Shown here: piece by piece, positions 1 through 8,236 of the stretch
Layout: each line of letters starts with the position of its first letter
Position numbering within the stretch: position 1 is the first letter of the stretch
Origin: Sinomicrobium kalidii
GTDB lineage: Bacteria; Bacteroidota; Bacteroidia; Flavobacteriales; Flavobacteriaceae
Assembly (NCBI RefSeq): GCF_021183825.1
Contig: NZ_CP089211.1
Span: 3,764,501-3,828,500 of the forward strand
Reading direction: 5' to 3'
Length of the DNA: 64,000 nt
Translations under genes and position numbers: made by a program
The notes under the pieces: generated by a model
The model's input: the letters and a program-made list of their open reading frames with translations, nothing else
What the model was told of the DNA's origin: nothing
Databases searched by the model: none

Positions 1-638
1 CCTTCGAGCCGTGGGACGGAAAAAACATTACCGGGGCGAGACTGCTTATCAAGGCCCACGGAAAATGTACTACAGACCATATTTCGATGGCGGGACCCTG
101 GTTGCGTTTCCGCGGACACCTCGACAATATTTCCAATAACTGTCTGATCGGTGCGGTAAATGCGTTCAACATGAAAACCAATTTCGTGAAGAACCAGCTC
201 ACAGGTGAGTACGGTGGCGTACCGGATACGCAAAGGGAATATAAAGCAGCCGGAATACCTACCATAGTGGTAGGAGATCATAATTACGGTGAAGGTTCTT
301 CCCGTGAACATGCGGCGATGGAGCCCCGTCACCTCGGTGTGAAAGTGGTACTCGTAAAATCGTTTGCACGTATCCACGAAACCAACCTCAAAAAGCAGGG
401 TATGCTTGCGCTTACATTTGATAATGAGAATGATTACGATCTCATTCAGGAAGATGATACCTTTAACCTGGTTGACCTGGAAGAGTTTGCTCCCAATAAA
501 CCGCTGACCCTCGAAGTGGTGCACAGCGATGGCAGCAAAGATGTGATCAAAACCAATCACAGCTATAATGAAGGACAGATCGCATGGTTTAAAGCGGGCT
601 CTGCATTAAACCTGATTGCTGCTGCCGGTAAAGCATAA
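1..638 (+). CDS. acn: Aconitate hydratase, C-terminal part (5' end outside window)
   Basis: Carboxy-terminal swivel domain of aconitase, which interconverts citrate and isocitrate in the TCA cycle in the cytoplasm. The frame is open from base 3, so the gene starts before the window; about 210 residues are present. Visible family signatures are [20 protein letters not shown] and [19 protein letters not shown], the latter being the conserved swivel-domain substrate-binding loop with its SSRE serine and arginine. The iron-sulfur cysteines would lie in the missing part. The ending [11 protein letters not shown] is typical of the single-domain-order (mitochondrial/AcnA-like) enzymes. A strong terminator follows 35 bases later, so this is the end of its transcript. 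Confidence 0.96.
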   Translation, partial: FEPWDGKNITGARLLIKAHGKCTTDHISMAGPWLRFRGHLDNISNNCLIGAVNAFNMKTNFVKNQLTGEYGGVPDTQREYKAAGIPTIVVGDHNYGEGSSREHAAMEPRHLGVKVVLVKSFARIHETNLKKQGMLALTFDNENDYDLIQEDDTFNLVDLEEFAPNKPLTLEVVHSDGSKDVIKTNHSYNEGQIAWFKAGSALNLIAAAGKA

Positions 639-671
639 GTTGAACGGTATATAAAATAAATGAATAAAGAG

Positions 672-704
672 AAAACTCCCGTAACAGGGAGTTTTTTATT
701 TTTG
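672..704 (+). terminator. Rho-independent terminator after acn
   Basis: Stem AAACTCCC / GGGAGTTT with a short loop, followed by a T-rich tract. It lies 35 bases after the aconitase stop codon. Confidence 0.85.
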
Positions 705-745
705 TAACAGCATCGGGAATGCAATATCCGATAAAAAAATAAAAG

Positions 746-1297
746 GTGAAGAGACGTACCGTACTGAATATACTGTTGATACTGGCCGTATTGGCTTTTT
801 TTGTGACACCCCTGGGAGATGAAAGCAAGATCTTGCTCAATAAATGGTTTGCATCCGGTCCGGAAATAATACAAGCGGGGGAAAGGGAAAAAATATCGGA
901 TTACGATTGGAAATTGAAAGATGAAAACTGGGAGATATTCAATTTCAAACGGTCCGAAGGGCGTGTTGTCTTTGTAAATTTCTGGGCATCATGGCGTATA
1001 CCCTCCGTAGCCGAAAGAGCTGCTGTGCAAAGGTTATATGATGATTACAGGGACAAAGTGGACTTTTATATCATTACCGATGAAAAGCGGGAGCCGGTAA
1101 AAGCGTTTATGCAGCAAAGAGATTATACTTTTCCGGTAACGTACCTGATTATAGGTGAAAAAATGCCCTTTGATGCCACGAAGGTCCCCTCCGGATATAT
1201 TGTGGATAAAGAAGGAAATGTGGCCGTAAAACACGAGGGAGTTGCAGACTGGGACAGTGGGGCCGTAAGGCAGTTGCTGGATAAGTTGACGGAATAG
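746..1297 (+). CDS. TlpA-like thioredoxin-fold membrane protein lacking the redox cysteines
   Basis: 183 residues, GTG start. An N-terminal hydrophobic anchor (about residues 6-25) is followed by a TlpA/ResA-type thioredoxin fold facing the periplasm. The fold is recognised by VFVNFWASW at about residues 74-82 and the late cis-proline region near VPSGYIVDKEGN. Where the family has WCxxC, this protein has W-R-I-P-S, so both catalytic cysteines are gone and normal disulfide exchange is unlikely. It is followed 46 bases later by a clear paralogue that keeps CPPC. It probably arose by tandem duplication and then lost or changed its role; a chaperone-like or binding role is possible but is only inference. 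Confidence 0.85.
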   Translation: MKRRTVLNILLILAVLAFFVTPLGDESKILLNKWFASGPEIIQAGEREKISDYDWKLKDENWEIFNFKRSEGRVVFVNFWASWRIPSVAERAAVQRLYDDYRDKVDFYIITDEKREPVKAFMQQRDYTFPVTYLIIGEKMPFDATKVPSGYIVDKEGNVAVKHEGVADWDSGAVRQLLDKLTE

Positions 1298-1343
1298 GAC
1301 TGCGCTATTCGGTCCGGATTATTGACCGGAAATTGTTTGTATT

Positions 1344-1904
1344 ATGAAAACCAAAAAACAACAGCTTTATAACCTTGCCCTGCTGCTTTTTGCAGTACTT
1401 GTCCTGTTTACCCCTGTAGGGACCACGTTAAAAATATGGGTCAACAGAGTTGTTGCTTTCAGTCCCTCCGAGATCCTTGCGGAAGAACGGGATAACATAG
1501 GCAATTATAACTGGAATTTGAGGTCGCTTGAGGGAGAAGTATACGACTTTAATACGGCCCGGGATAAAGTGGTGCTCATCAATTTCTGGGCCAGCTGGTG
1601 TCCGCCGTGTATTGCGGAAATGCCGGATATGCAAAGGCTTTACAAGCAATATGGGAATAAGATGGTATTTCTGTTTGTCACCGGTGAAGAACCGGAAAAA
1701 GTAAAAACCTTTCTGAAGGAAAAAAATTGGGCGTTACCCGTATATTTTCCGGTCAGTAAGGTTCCGGAAAAGCTGTTTTCCGAAAGCATACCCGCCACAT
1801 GGGTTATTGATAAGGAGGGAAATATTGTCATACGGAAAAAGGGGACGGCAAATTGGGATAGTGCTAAGGTAAAAAACATTCTGGACAGGTTATTACAGGA
1901 GTAA
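1344..1904 (+). CDS. TlpA/ResA-family membrane-anchored thiol-disulfide oxidoreductase
   Basis: 186 residues, ATG start. One N-terminal membrane anchor (about residues 9-27) precedes a periplasmic thioredoxin domain. The active site is intact: INFWASWCPPCIAEMPDMQ at about residues 75-93. The cis-proline segment is SIPATWVIDKEGN. Such proteins reduce or isomerise disulfides in exported proteins or deliver electrons for cytochrome maturation; the target here is unknown. It is the intact paralogue of the gene just upstream, with the same length, the same anchor (LFTPVGTTLKIWVNR against FVTPLGDESKILLNK) and the same C-terminal GTANWDSAKVKNILD pattern. The two genes are probably co-transcribed. 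Confidence 0.93.
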   Translation: MKTKKQQLYNLALLLFAVLVLFTPVGTTLKIWVNRVVAFSPSEILAEERDNIGNYNWNLRSLEGEVYDFNTARDKVVLINFWASWCPPCIAEMPDMQRLYKQYGNKMVFLFVTGEEPEKVKTFLKEKNWALPVYFPVSKVPEKLFSESIPATWVIDKEGNIVIRKKGTANWDSAKVKNILDRLLQE

Positions 1905-2016
1905 GTTTAACTTTACATGTGAAAAACAGTTGCCATAAATTTTTTGTGCTATTTTGGGGTTATAAGGATGTTAAACGTGCTTTGTTGCTCTGTCAGTTTT
2001 GCCCGGTTAAAACAGT

Positions 2017-3906
2017 TTATGCAGTGGAATTTGGTTTTGTACCCAGGTCATTAATGAGTTGATCGAGACTTTCGTCTTTTTGCAGTTTCAATTTCTGTTT
2101 GAGCCGGTAGCGTGCCATTCGGATACTTTTTGGGCTGACATTTAGCTTTATGGAAATTTCCTTGTTGGTAAGTCCCATCAGTATATAGGAACAGTACTTC
2201 AAATCGAGACGGGTGAGTTTGTTTTCTGCCTTTTGCTGGAGGCCGGCAATAAACTCGGGGCGTATTTCTGCAAATTCAGTTTTGATGTCGTCATAGCCCT
2301 TGTCTACTTCGTAATTTTTGGAGATCAGCCGGTTGATCTGCCGGTACAGGGGATCATTGCTGTCCAGGGAGTTGAGTTTCTCCCGGAGGTCGTGCAGGAG
2401 GGTGTTTTTTTCCTCTACCTGCAAGGTGCCGGCCAGGAGTTCTTTTTCGAGCCGGTCCAGGCGTTCCTGCATGAGTTCGCGTTCGGCCTGCAGGCGGGCG
2501 GTTTCCTCAGCTTTAAGGTTAGCTTGGAGCTCAGCTTCGTTCTTTTCGCCGGTAAGCAATAATTGCCGTTGCTGGGATGCTTTTAGTCTGAAATGATACG
2601 ACCGGAACAGAAAAAACAGGGCCACCAGCCCGGCAGCGATCAGGATCAGGTAATAGCGGTTCAGTTTTTTTGTAAAAGCAGCTTCCTGTTGAGCGGCCGC
2701 GAGGGCCAATTCTTTCTTTTCAGATTGGTATTGCGCTTCGAGTTTCTGGGTGATGGAGAGTTTTTTTTCGTCAAAGAACTCGTTATCAAACCTCATATAT
2801 TGTTTGTAATAGGCCAGCGCTTTGGCGTTATCACCACTCTGCTCGGCCACCTTGGCGAGGACACTGCTGATACGCATTTTTATCTGGGCACCGCTCTTGG
2901 GATTGCTGGAAATTTCCGTCATCGCCATATTCAATAGCTTTTCTGCCTGATTGTAATCGCCCTCTTTTCTGGCATATTCGCTTAAAATACCATAACTGTT
3001 GACAATAATATCCGGATACCTGGATTCCCTTCCTGCTTTAATCGCCTGATCGAGGTATACCCGGGCACTGTCTTTATAGGTAAGCGGATAGAACTCATAA
3101 TAAAGGTTCGCCATGTTCAGGGCGGCAATTCCCTTGATGCCCGGTGTGGTAATGTACTTTTGTTTTAATTCGGTTAATTTCAGTATCAGTTTATTGTAGT
3201 ATTTGGAAGAATCCAGCAGTTGCCGTTGCGAAGAATCCCTGCGGAAACGGTTGAGGTAACTGCCGCTCATGCTCAGGTAAGCGTTGGCAATAATATCAGG
3301 GTTGCCGCTTTTCAGGGCGGTACTGAGGCAGCGTTTGGTATAATACCATTGTTTTTCGGGTTCCTCCCAATAAGCGTAAATAGCGGCAAGGCGATGGTAA
3401 ATACTGCTCTGGTAGGGAAAGGCTTTTTCTCCTTCAAACATGCGGAGTGCCTCCAGCATATATTTATAGGCCTTATCCCGGTTTCCCATCATATTCTCCA
3501 GCCATCCTTTTTGAGAAAGTACCCGCCCCTGTACGATCTTATCTGCTGTTCGTGAAGCATACCATTGTGAACTGTCTGCGGCTTGAAATGCCAGCGTAAT
3601 GCTGTCCTGTTGGAAATACAGGTAACTCAAAATGGAATGAACAATAGCACTGTACCCCTTGTCCTTTTCCGGATAACTGAGTTCCAACGCCTCTTTTGCT
3701 GTTTTCAAAGCTTCTCCGGACCGTTTGTTCCTGGCCATTATTTCAGCGAGTTTCCCCATGGCTTTAATACGGTCGCCATTGGCGGCACCGGGATTATCAA
3801 TAACGGTGTTCAGGGAATCGATAACTATGGATTGTGCCTGTATTTCAGACGGCCGGAACAAGGTGGCCAAGCCAATAAGAAAGCAAACAAATAATGATCT
3901 GATCAT
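2017..3906 (-). CDS. Membrane-anchored TPR regulator with C-terminal LuxR-type HTH
   Basis: 629 residues from the ATG at 3906; a TTG 18 bases upstream would add six residues but spoils the signal peptide, so ATG is preferred. Order of parts: signal peptide (residues 1-25, ending EIQAQ), a long helical region with tetratricopeptide repeats (about 30-395), one transmembrane helix (about 415-435, YYLILIAAGLVALFFLF), a cytoplasmic coiled coil (about 445-520) and a LuxR/GerE-like helix-turn-helix at the C-terminus (LTNKEISIKLNVSPKSIRMARYRLK split around residues 580-605). This layout is known in Bacteroidota as a one-protein transmembrane regulator: the TPR part senses outside the inner membrane and the HTH binds DNA. 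It is divergent from the 4094-9442 gene run, and the shared intergenic region holds a repeated operator-like block that recurs before the adhesin gene. It is therefore the obvious candidate regulator of both. Confidence 0.9.
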   Translation of the reverse strand: MIRSLFVCFLIGLATLFRPSEIQAQSIVIDSLNTVIDNPGAANGDRIKAMGKLAEIMARNKRSGEALKTAKEALELSYPEKDKGYSAIVHSILSYLYFQQDSITLAFQAADSSQWYASRTADKIVQGRVLSQKGWLENMMGNRDKAYKYMLEALRMFEGEKAFPYQSSIYHRLAAIYAYWEEPEKQWYYTKRCLSTALKSGNPDIIANAYLSMSGSYLNRFRRDSSQRQLLDSSKYYNKLILKLTELKQKYITTPGIKGIAALNMANLYYEFYPLTYKDSARVYLDQAIKAGRESRYPDIIVNSYGILSEYARKEGDYNQAEKLLNMAMTEISSNPKSGAQIKMRISSVLAKVAEQSGDNAKALAYYKQYMRFDNEFFDEKKLSITQKLEAQYQSEKKELALAAAQQEAAFTKKLNRYYLILIAAGLVALFFLFRSYHFRLKASQQRQLLLTGEKNEAELQANLKAEETARLQAERELMQERLDRLEKELLAGTLQVEEKNTLLHDLREKLNSLDSNDPLYRQINRLISKNYEVDKGYDDIKTEFAEIRPEFIAGLQQKAENKLTRLDLKYCSYILMGLTNKEISIKLNVSPKSIRMARYRLKQKLKLQKDESLDQLINDLGTKPNSTA

Positions 3907-3940
3907 GCGGTAAAAGTATAACAATTAGAACTTCCCTTAC

Positions 3941-3948
3941 CAAAGATA
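3941..3948 (-). promoter_or_regulatory. -7 box of the TPR-HTH regulator gene
   Basis: On the minus strand the sequence is TATCTTTG, a perfect Bacteroidota -7 box (TAnnTTTG). A start near 3934 would give a leader of about 28 nt before the ATG at 3906. No good TTG is seen at -33. That position falls inside the operator-like block at 3957-4006, which suggests autoregulation. Confidence 0.6.
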
Positions 3949-3956
3949 CAAATTCC

Positions 3957-4066
3957 GTAGACGCTTTGTAGACGTTTTTCCTACGTCTTGTAGTCGCTGT
4001 GTATGCAGCTGAAAATTGTTTCAGGAGTTCCGGCCCCTTAAATTTGTCCCCGACGTTCTTAACAGG
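3957..4066 (+). promoter_or_regulatory. Promoter module A: phased operator, -33/-7 promoter and leader box
   Basis: Four half-sites start with GTA at 3957, 3968, 3990 and 4001 (GTAGACG, GTAGACG, GTAGTCG, GTATGC), that is offsets 0, 11, 33 and 44, so they fall on one face of the helix. Nine bases later comes TTG (4016-4018), then 20 bases, then the -7 box TAAATTTG (4039-4046). A leader box TTCTTAACAGG lies at 4056-4066. A second module of identical length and spacing stands at 9591-9700. It is read as an activator site directly upstream of -33 for the genes from 4094. Confidence 0.8.
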
Positions 4067-4093
4067 AATCAGTAATCATAAAATCAGATAAAA

Positions 4094-4420
4094 ATGAATG
4101 CCAAAACCATTTCAATCGTATCGTACATCACCATCATCGGATGGATCATTGCCTATTTACAGCACAAGGGAAATGAACAGAAGAGCGCACTGGCCTCTTA
4201 TCACCTCGGTCAGGGACTGGGAGTATTCATTTTTTCCATACTCCTGAACATTGTTCTTGCCATACTCATCGGGGTGGTGCCTTCCCTGGCAGGTATACTT
4301 TCTTTGGCAGGTTTTGTACCCGTCGTCCTGCTTATTTTCGGCATTATTACAGCCAATAACGAAGCCCTGAAACCTGTGCCGCTGATCGGGAAATTCTTTG
4401 AAGGGAAGTTTAACTTCTGA
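4094..4420 (+). CDS. Small multi-pass membrane protein, DUF4870/Tic20-like
   Basis: 108 residues, ATG start, first gene behind promoter module A. Hydrophobic segments lie at about residues 6-24, 45-70 and 72-90, separated by SALASYHLGQGLGVF, a pattern typical of the DUF4870 group of small bacterial membrane proteins (related to Tic20-like proteins). Their function is not known. The C-terminus ends GKFFEGKFNF. The next gene's ATG follows 10 bases after the stop codon, so the two are surely co-transcribed. Nothing here indicates a catalytic role. Confidence 0.8.
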   Translation: MNAKTISIVSYITIIGWIIAYLQHKGNEQKSALASYHLGQGLGVFIFSILLNIVLAILIGVVPSLAGILSLAGFVPVVLLIFGIITANNEALKPVPLIGKFFEGKFNF

Positions 4421-4430
4421 TCTGTTGAAA

Positions 4431-5087
4431 ATGGACCGGGAAACCTATATAAAAACATTTACCGCTGATGATGCGGTAGGCTGGCAATCCATAGACATTT
4501 CACTGGAAAAGAACTATAGAGATACCAAACCCAGGCACTACGGTCCCCTTTGCGGTCTGCATTTTGCCGCAGGGGGGAGCGATCCCATTGACGGAGCGAG
4601 TATTTACGATTCCGATAAGCAGGAATTCCACAGGCATATTGTCAGTTACGGAATGTCCGAACTTTATTATAATGAAGCCTTGGCCGGCAGTGAATTTAGC
4701 AAATGGGGATTTGAGTTTACATTCAGGCTAAAGCCGTTTGAAGACGACAAGGATGACCCGCTCTGGGCGGTTCAGGTGATGAACAACCTGGCGAGTTACG
4801 TCTTTAACAGTGGAAAATGGTTTGAAGAGAACCACTTTGTCCCGGCCAACGGCCCCGTAAGACTGAATACCGATACCGAAATTACCGGATTTGTCTTTGC
4901 GCTTGACCCGGAACTGGGAAAAATCGATACCCCGCACGGGGAAGTATCTTTTTTACAACTGGTGGGCATCACCGAAAATGAAGTGCAACGACTAAAGAAA
5001 AACCCTGTGACAACAGCCGTCAAAGAACTGATCGATGAACTGAAAACGAACAATCCTTTATTGATTACTGACTTGAACAGAAAATAG
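4431..5087 (+). CDS. SUFU (suppressor of fused) domain protein
   Basis: 218 residues from the ATG at 4431; an in-frame TTG at 4398 overlaps the previous gene and is not needed. The whole protein matches the bacterial suppressor-of-fused layout: an early HYGPLCGLHFAAGGSDPIDG, the central HRHIVSYGMSELYYNE, then SKWGFEFTFRLKP and the late FLQLVGITENEVQRLK. In animals SUFU controls Hedgehog signalling; in bacteria the family is mostly of unknown role, and members have been proposed as immunity proteins in polymorphic toxin loci. No partner toxin is recognisable nearby. There is no signal peptide, so it is cytoplasmic, unlike most of its operon neighbours. Confidence 0.88.
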   Translation: MDRETYIKTFTADDAVGWQSIDISLEKNYRDTKPRHYGPLCGLHFAAGGSDPIDGASIYDSDKQEFHRHIVSYGMSELYYNEALAGSEFSKWGFEFTFRLKPFEDDKDDPLWAVQVMNNLASYVFNSGKWFEENHFVPANGPVRLNTDTEITGFVFALDPELGKIDTPHGEVSFLQLVGITENEVQRLKKNPVTTAVKELIDELKTNNPLLITDLNRK

Positions 5088-5106
5088 GATACAACCATAG
5101 TTACTA

Positions 5107-5505
5107 ATGGAAACAAAACAACATACCGGTTTGAAATTTATACCGAACATCAAAGAGACGGAAATCCAGGCTGTTTTTAAAGCGTACGAAGAACTCGTAA
5201 AATACTATCGCCGCATAAGAATACCCGGTCTTTTGATGATCGTGATCATTGGCGGTTACAACTTTTTTATTGCCGGAAAGAGGTATACGATAGCCGAACA
5301 CAACACCATACGCAATACAATGGTCCTTATACCTGGCATTATAGTGCTCGTTCTGTTGGTCATTGCCTTTATGGTGTTTAAACGTCAGCGTGCGATCAGA
5401 AAGCAGGTCAGGGGGATGGCGCAAAAGCATAACTTCCCGTACAGGGAATTTAAAAAGGAAGTCAATATGGTGCTGAAGTCATTTTACGGAGGTTCCGGGA
5501 TTTAA
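5107..5505 (+). CDS. Hypothetical protein with two membrane segments
   Basis: 132 residues, ATG start, 19 bases after the SUFU gene. It has a charged N-terminal part (residues 1-38), a first membrane helix at about 39-57 (IPGLLMIVIIGGYNFFIAG), a short loop, a second helix at about 72-95 (NTMVLIPGIIVLVLLVIAFMVF), and a basic C-terminal tail. I recognise no family. The short loop between helices and the basic ends suggest that both ends lie in the cytoplasm. It belongs to the operon behind promoter module A by strand and spacing. Confidence 0.7.
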   Translation: METKQHTGLKFIPNIKETEIQAVFKAYEELVKYYRRIRIPGLLMIVIIGGYNFFIAGKRYTIAEHNTIRNTMVLIPGIIVLVLLVIAFMVFKRQRAIRKQVRGMAQKHNFPYREFKKEVNMVLKSFYGGSGI

Positions 5506-5528
5506 ACCCTTATTTTAGTCGATTGGAA

Positions 5529-6419
5529 ATGAAACGAATACTATTTATCGCCTTAATCCTGATAGCCGCTTTGAAGGTTTTTACCGCCTGCGAGTTCAAC
5601 CGGTCTGTTCACAAAGACCTGAAGACCGGGGCCCTTTCGGGAGGCGATGGCATTGGCTGTGAGAATATTTCAATAGAAGTGAACGGCACAAAAGACCGTA
5701 GAAACACCTTTGTATTCGGCGAAAAGGTAAACTTTGTGTTCGACGACCTTACCGGTTTCACCGAAAAGGACGGAAAAAAATTTCCCGGCCTGTCGTTGCA
5801 TATCGTAAAAAACGAGAAGGACACCGTACTCGCTTATGCAAACCTGCTCGATCATTTGGAAGATGGTACAGCATTGTCGCCATTGCAATTACAGGCCAGC
5901 TTCACGGCTGCTTTGCCGCATAAAGATCATGAGAAATACAAAGTTCATATCAATATCTGGGATGAAAAGGGAACCGGGCAATTCAGCTATGAAATGCCTT
6001 TTACGGTCACAGGAAATGATTTTCTGGATATTGAAACGTCCGGTGCAACCTATGACAATATCTATTTGTGGGATCAGACCGGACATCAACTTGTTACGGA
6101 CAAAACCATTAATGCAGATCATTCATTTGTGTTGATTGTAGAAGGTGCTGACGGTTTTAAACAAACCGAAGGAGTAGTGTTTCCGGTTTTTTCCATTGAA
6201 ATTACTGACCGACGGGGAAACATTTTGCTTTCAGACGCCAATCTTTTCAAAAAATATGAAGACACCGGATTGGATGCAGATACGTTCAACGATAAATTAT
6301 ATGCAACGATTGGTTTTTACGGTGGTAAGGTCCATAACCCGTGCAAATTGAAAGCGGTGCTGAAAGACCAACATTCGGAAAAACAAATTGCGGTAACCAC
6401 AGAATTGGAAATCAGATAA
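5529..6419 (+). CDS. Lipoprotein with two internal repeat domains
   Basis: 296 residues from the ATG at 5529; a TTG six bases earlier is less likely. A lipoprotein signal peptide ends in the lipobox FTAC (Cys about residue 21), so it is anchored in the cell envelope. After it come two similar beta-rich halves. The segment after GFTEKDGKKFPGLSLHIVK (about residues 80-165) resembles the one after GFKQTEGVVFPVFSIEITD (about 205-295); both continue with an aspartate/asparagine-rich ANL(L/F) stretch and end in a short beta-strand-like run. I recognise no named family. It lies in the run of envelope genes behind promoter module A. Confidence 0.72.
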   Translation: MKRILFIALILIAALKVFTACEFNRSVHKDLKTGALSGGDGIGCENISIEVNGTKDRRNTFVFGEKVNFVFDDLTGFTEKDGKKFPGLSLHIVKNEKDTVLAYANLLDHLEDGTALSPLQLQASFTAALPHKDHEKYKVHINIWDEKGTGQFSYEMPFTVTGNDFLDIETSGATYDNIYLWDQTGHQLVTDKTINADHSFVLIVEGADGFKQTEGVVFPVFSIEITDRRGNILLSDANLFKKYEDTGLDADTFNDKLYATIGFYGGKVHNPCKLKAVLKDQHSEKQIAVTTELEIR

Positions 6420-6452
6420 TTATCTGCGTCTAAAAATATAAGCTACAGAAAA

Positions 6453-7331
6453 ATGGAGAAAACAATGACATTAACATCACTCATACGACATAAAATAAGA
6501 TCAACCCTGATCATACTTCTCATTTGCCTGAGTAGCTCACCCGTGTTTGCACAAGATCTCAACCTGCAGTTAAATGGTGTGGGCGAACAGCGGTATATTA
6601 CAGATAAACAAAGCAGAATAACATTACAAACGAAGGTGGAAGGCCTGAAAATTGACAAAAACCATCAAATACAAATTCAGAAAATTACTACGGCGGTAGA
6701 TAATACCGGCTATTCCCTGCGCTGGCTTACAGGCTATCCTTACGGCGGGTATTTTCAGAAAGATGATCACTTGCCGATTGCGTTCAGCGCCCCCGGAAGG
6801 CAGGCTACCGAAATTGAAAAAATAGAAGGCGTACTGCAATACTTTACTATTTCCGAAGACAAAAAGTCGAAAGTTACCATTGCCAATATTACCGAACGGA
6901 AAAACGAAAACCTCCTGAAAGGGATTCACCCCGATATCCGGCTCATACAAATTGATGTTGATAGTTTAAAGAAGTTAAGCGATGAAAGCAACAAGGATTA
7001 CGATGCCGCCGTTGGGGACCTTCACCGTAAGTCTGGCATTGGTAGATCAAAACAGGATGCCCTGCACATTGTAAACTATATGCTCTGGAATGCAAAACCC
7101 GGGCACGACCTTGTTTTTTATGTAGAAGATAAAAATAAAGAACTGTACAGACTGGAAATCTACGATGATAAGGGAAAAAAAGTGAGTACAAGCTATTCTC
7201 ATGGAAGAGAACAATACAGGGTTGGATGTGACGAACCGTTGCAACCGGATTACACATTAAGGATTATTGTAAAAAACGAAGATGCCATTGAAGAGCTCCC
7301 GTTTCAATTAAAAAACATAAAATTACCCTAA
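6453..7331 (+). CDS. Secreted protein, paralogue of the next gene
   Basis: 292 residues, ATG start. A signal peptide ends at about residue 33 (SSSPVFAQ), so it is exported. The mature part is beta-rich with no recognised domain. It is clearly related to the following gene: both have DLNLQLNGV/DLHVFLHNV after the signal, SRITLxT...GL(K/Q)(I/L)DKxH, VEG(V/I)(L/I)QYFT, a NENLL motif, and the ending LKNIKLP/LENIILP. The gene ends directly against its neighbour, so the pair looks like a tandem duplication translated together. The function is unknown. Confidence 0.75.
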   Translation: MEKTMTLTSLIRHKIRSTLIILLICLSSSPVFAQDLNLQLNGVGEQRYITDKQSRITLQTKVEGLKIDKNHQIQIQKITTAVDNTGYSLRWLTGYPYGGYFQKDDHLPIAFSAPGRQATEIEKIEGVLQYFTISEDKKSKVTIANITERKNENLLKGIHPDIRLIQIDVDSLKKLSDESNKDYDAAVGDLHRKSGIGRSKQDALHIVNYMLWNAKPGHDLVFYVEDKNKELYRLEIYDDKGKKVSTSYSHGREQYRVGCDEPLQPDYTLRIIVKNEDAIEELPFQLKNIKLP

Positions 7332-7334
7332 GTG

Positions 7335-8225
7335 ATGCGACTGACGAAAATCATAATATCCGCTGTGTTTACCCTTATGGCCACCGTAGCTTTTTCACAG
7401 GACCTTCACGTGTTTTTGCACAATGTGGAAGAAGACCGGTTTTGGGGCGAAGACAAAAACCGGTCGCGTAACGATACCGTAAGCAGAATAACCCTCATAA
7501 CAATGATCAACGGCCTGCAACTGGATAAAGACCACTTCATTAAAGTGAAAAATGTCAGGGCGGCAGATGATAAAGGGAAGCAACTAAAAGAGTTGGGGGA
7601 CCCTTTCTGGGGCAAAAGGCCCGCTGAATACCAGGCGAAGAAGAAAGTGGAACTCGCATTTGAAGCCCCGACCCGGAATGCCGCCAGAATAAAGGTTGTG
7701 GAAGGCATTATTCAGTATTTTACCCCTACCGAAGAGAACAACGCGAAAATGGTAATACGCGATTTCATCCATAGGGAAAACGAAAATTTACTGGCTGATT
7801 TCCGGGTTGGTATGGAGCTTACGCTCATTGAGGCAGATAGCTTGCAAACCATAGCGAAAGCAAGGAAAAAAGCCTTTCATACGAAGATTGAACAATTAAA
7901 AAAAGAAAACGAAATAGCAGATGAGGAAGCAGAAGAACTGGATTTTGTAATCGGGTTACTTGGCGATATCATCCGTTTTGATGATGCTTATCCAAGCCGA
8001 ACGCTTAACTTTTATCGAAATGACGGCAAAGAGCATATTTATCAGATCAATGTATATAACGGCAATGACGAGAAAATAAACACGGGCTATACATTTTCAG
8101 AGGACCTGTATCAAATTAAGTTAAGTGAAGTGCCGGCCGCTGATTGCAGAATGGAGGTCATTCTTGAAAATGAAAACGCCGTAAAAGAACTCAGGTTCCG
8201 GTTGGAAAATATCATTTTACCCTAA
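7335..8225 (+). CDS. Secreted protein, paralogue of the previous gene
   Basis: 296 residues from ATG 7335; a GTG at 7332 touching the previous stop would add one residue. A signal peptide ends VAFSQ at about residue 22. The same conserved islands occur as in the upstream paralogue (SRITLITMINGLQLDKDH, VEGIIQYFT, ENENLL, LENIILP). It differs by a central charged helical insert (KKAFHTKIEQLKKENEIADE, about residues 175-195) that could form a coiled coil. No family is recognised. Spacing of three bases from the previous stop implies translational coupling. Confidence 0.75.
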   Translation: MRLTKIIISAVFTLMATVAFSQDLHVFLHNVEEDRFWGEDKNRSRNDTVSRITLITMINGLQLDKDHFIKVKNVRAADDKGKQLKELGDPFWGKRPAEYQAKKKVELAFEAPTRNAARIKVVEGIIQYFTPTEENNAKMVIRDFIHRENENLLADFRVGMELTLIEADSLQTIAKARKKAFHTKIEQLKKENEIADEEAEELDFVIGLLGDIIRFDDAYPSRTLNFYRNDGKEHIYQINVYNGNDEKINTGYTFSEDLYQIKLSEVPAADCRMEVILENENAVKELRFRLENIILP

Positions 8226-8236
8226 AATAATACCTC

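Noticed and set aside
4398..4430. TTG start for the SUFU gene overlapping the previous gene
   Set aside because: The added 11 residues are not part of the SUFU fold, and the ATG at 4431 gives a normal-length protein.
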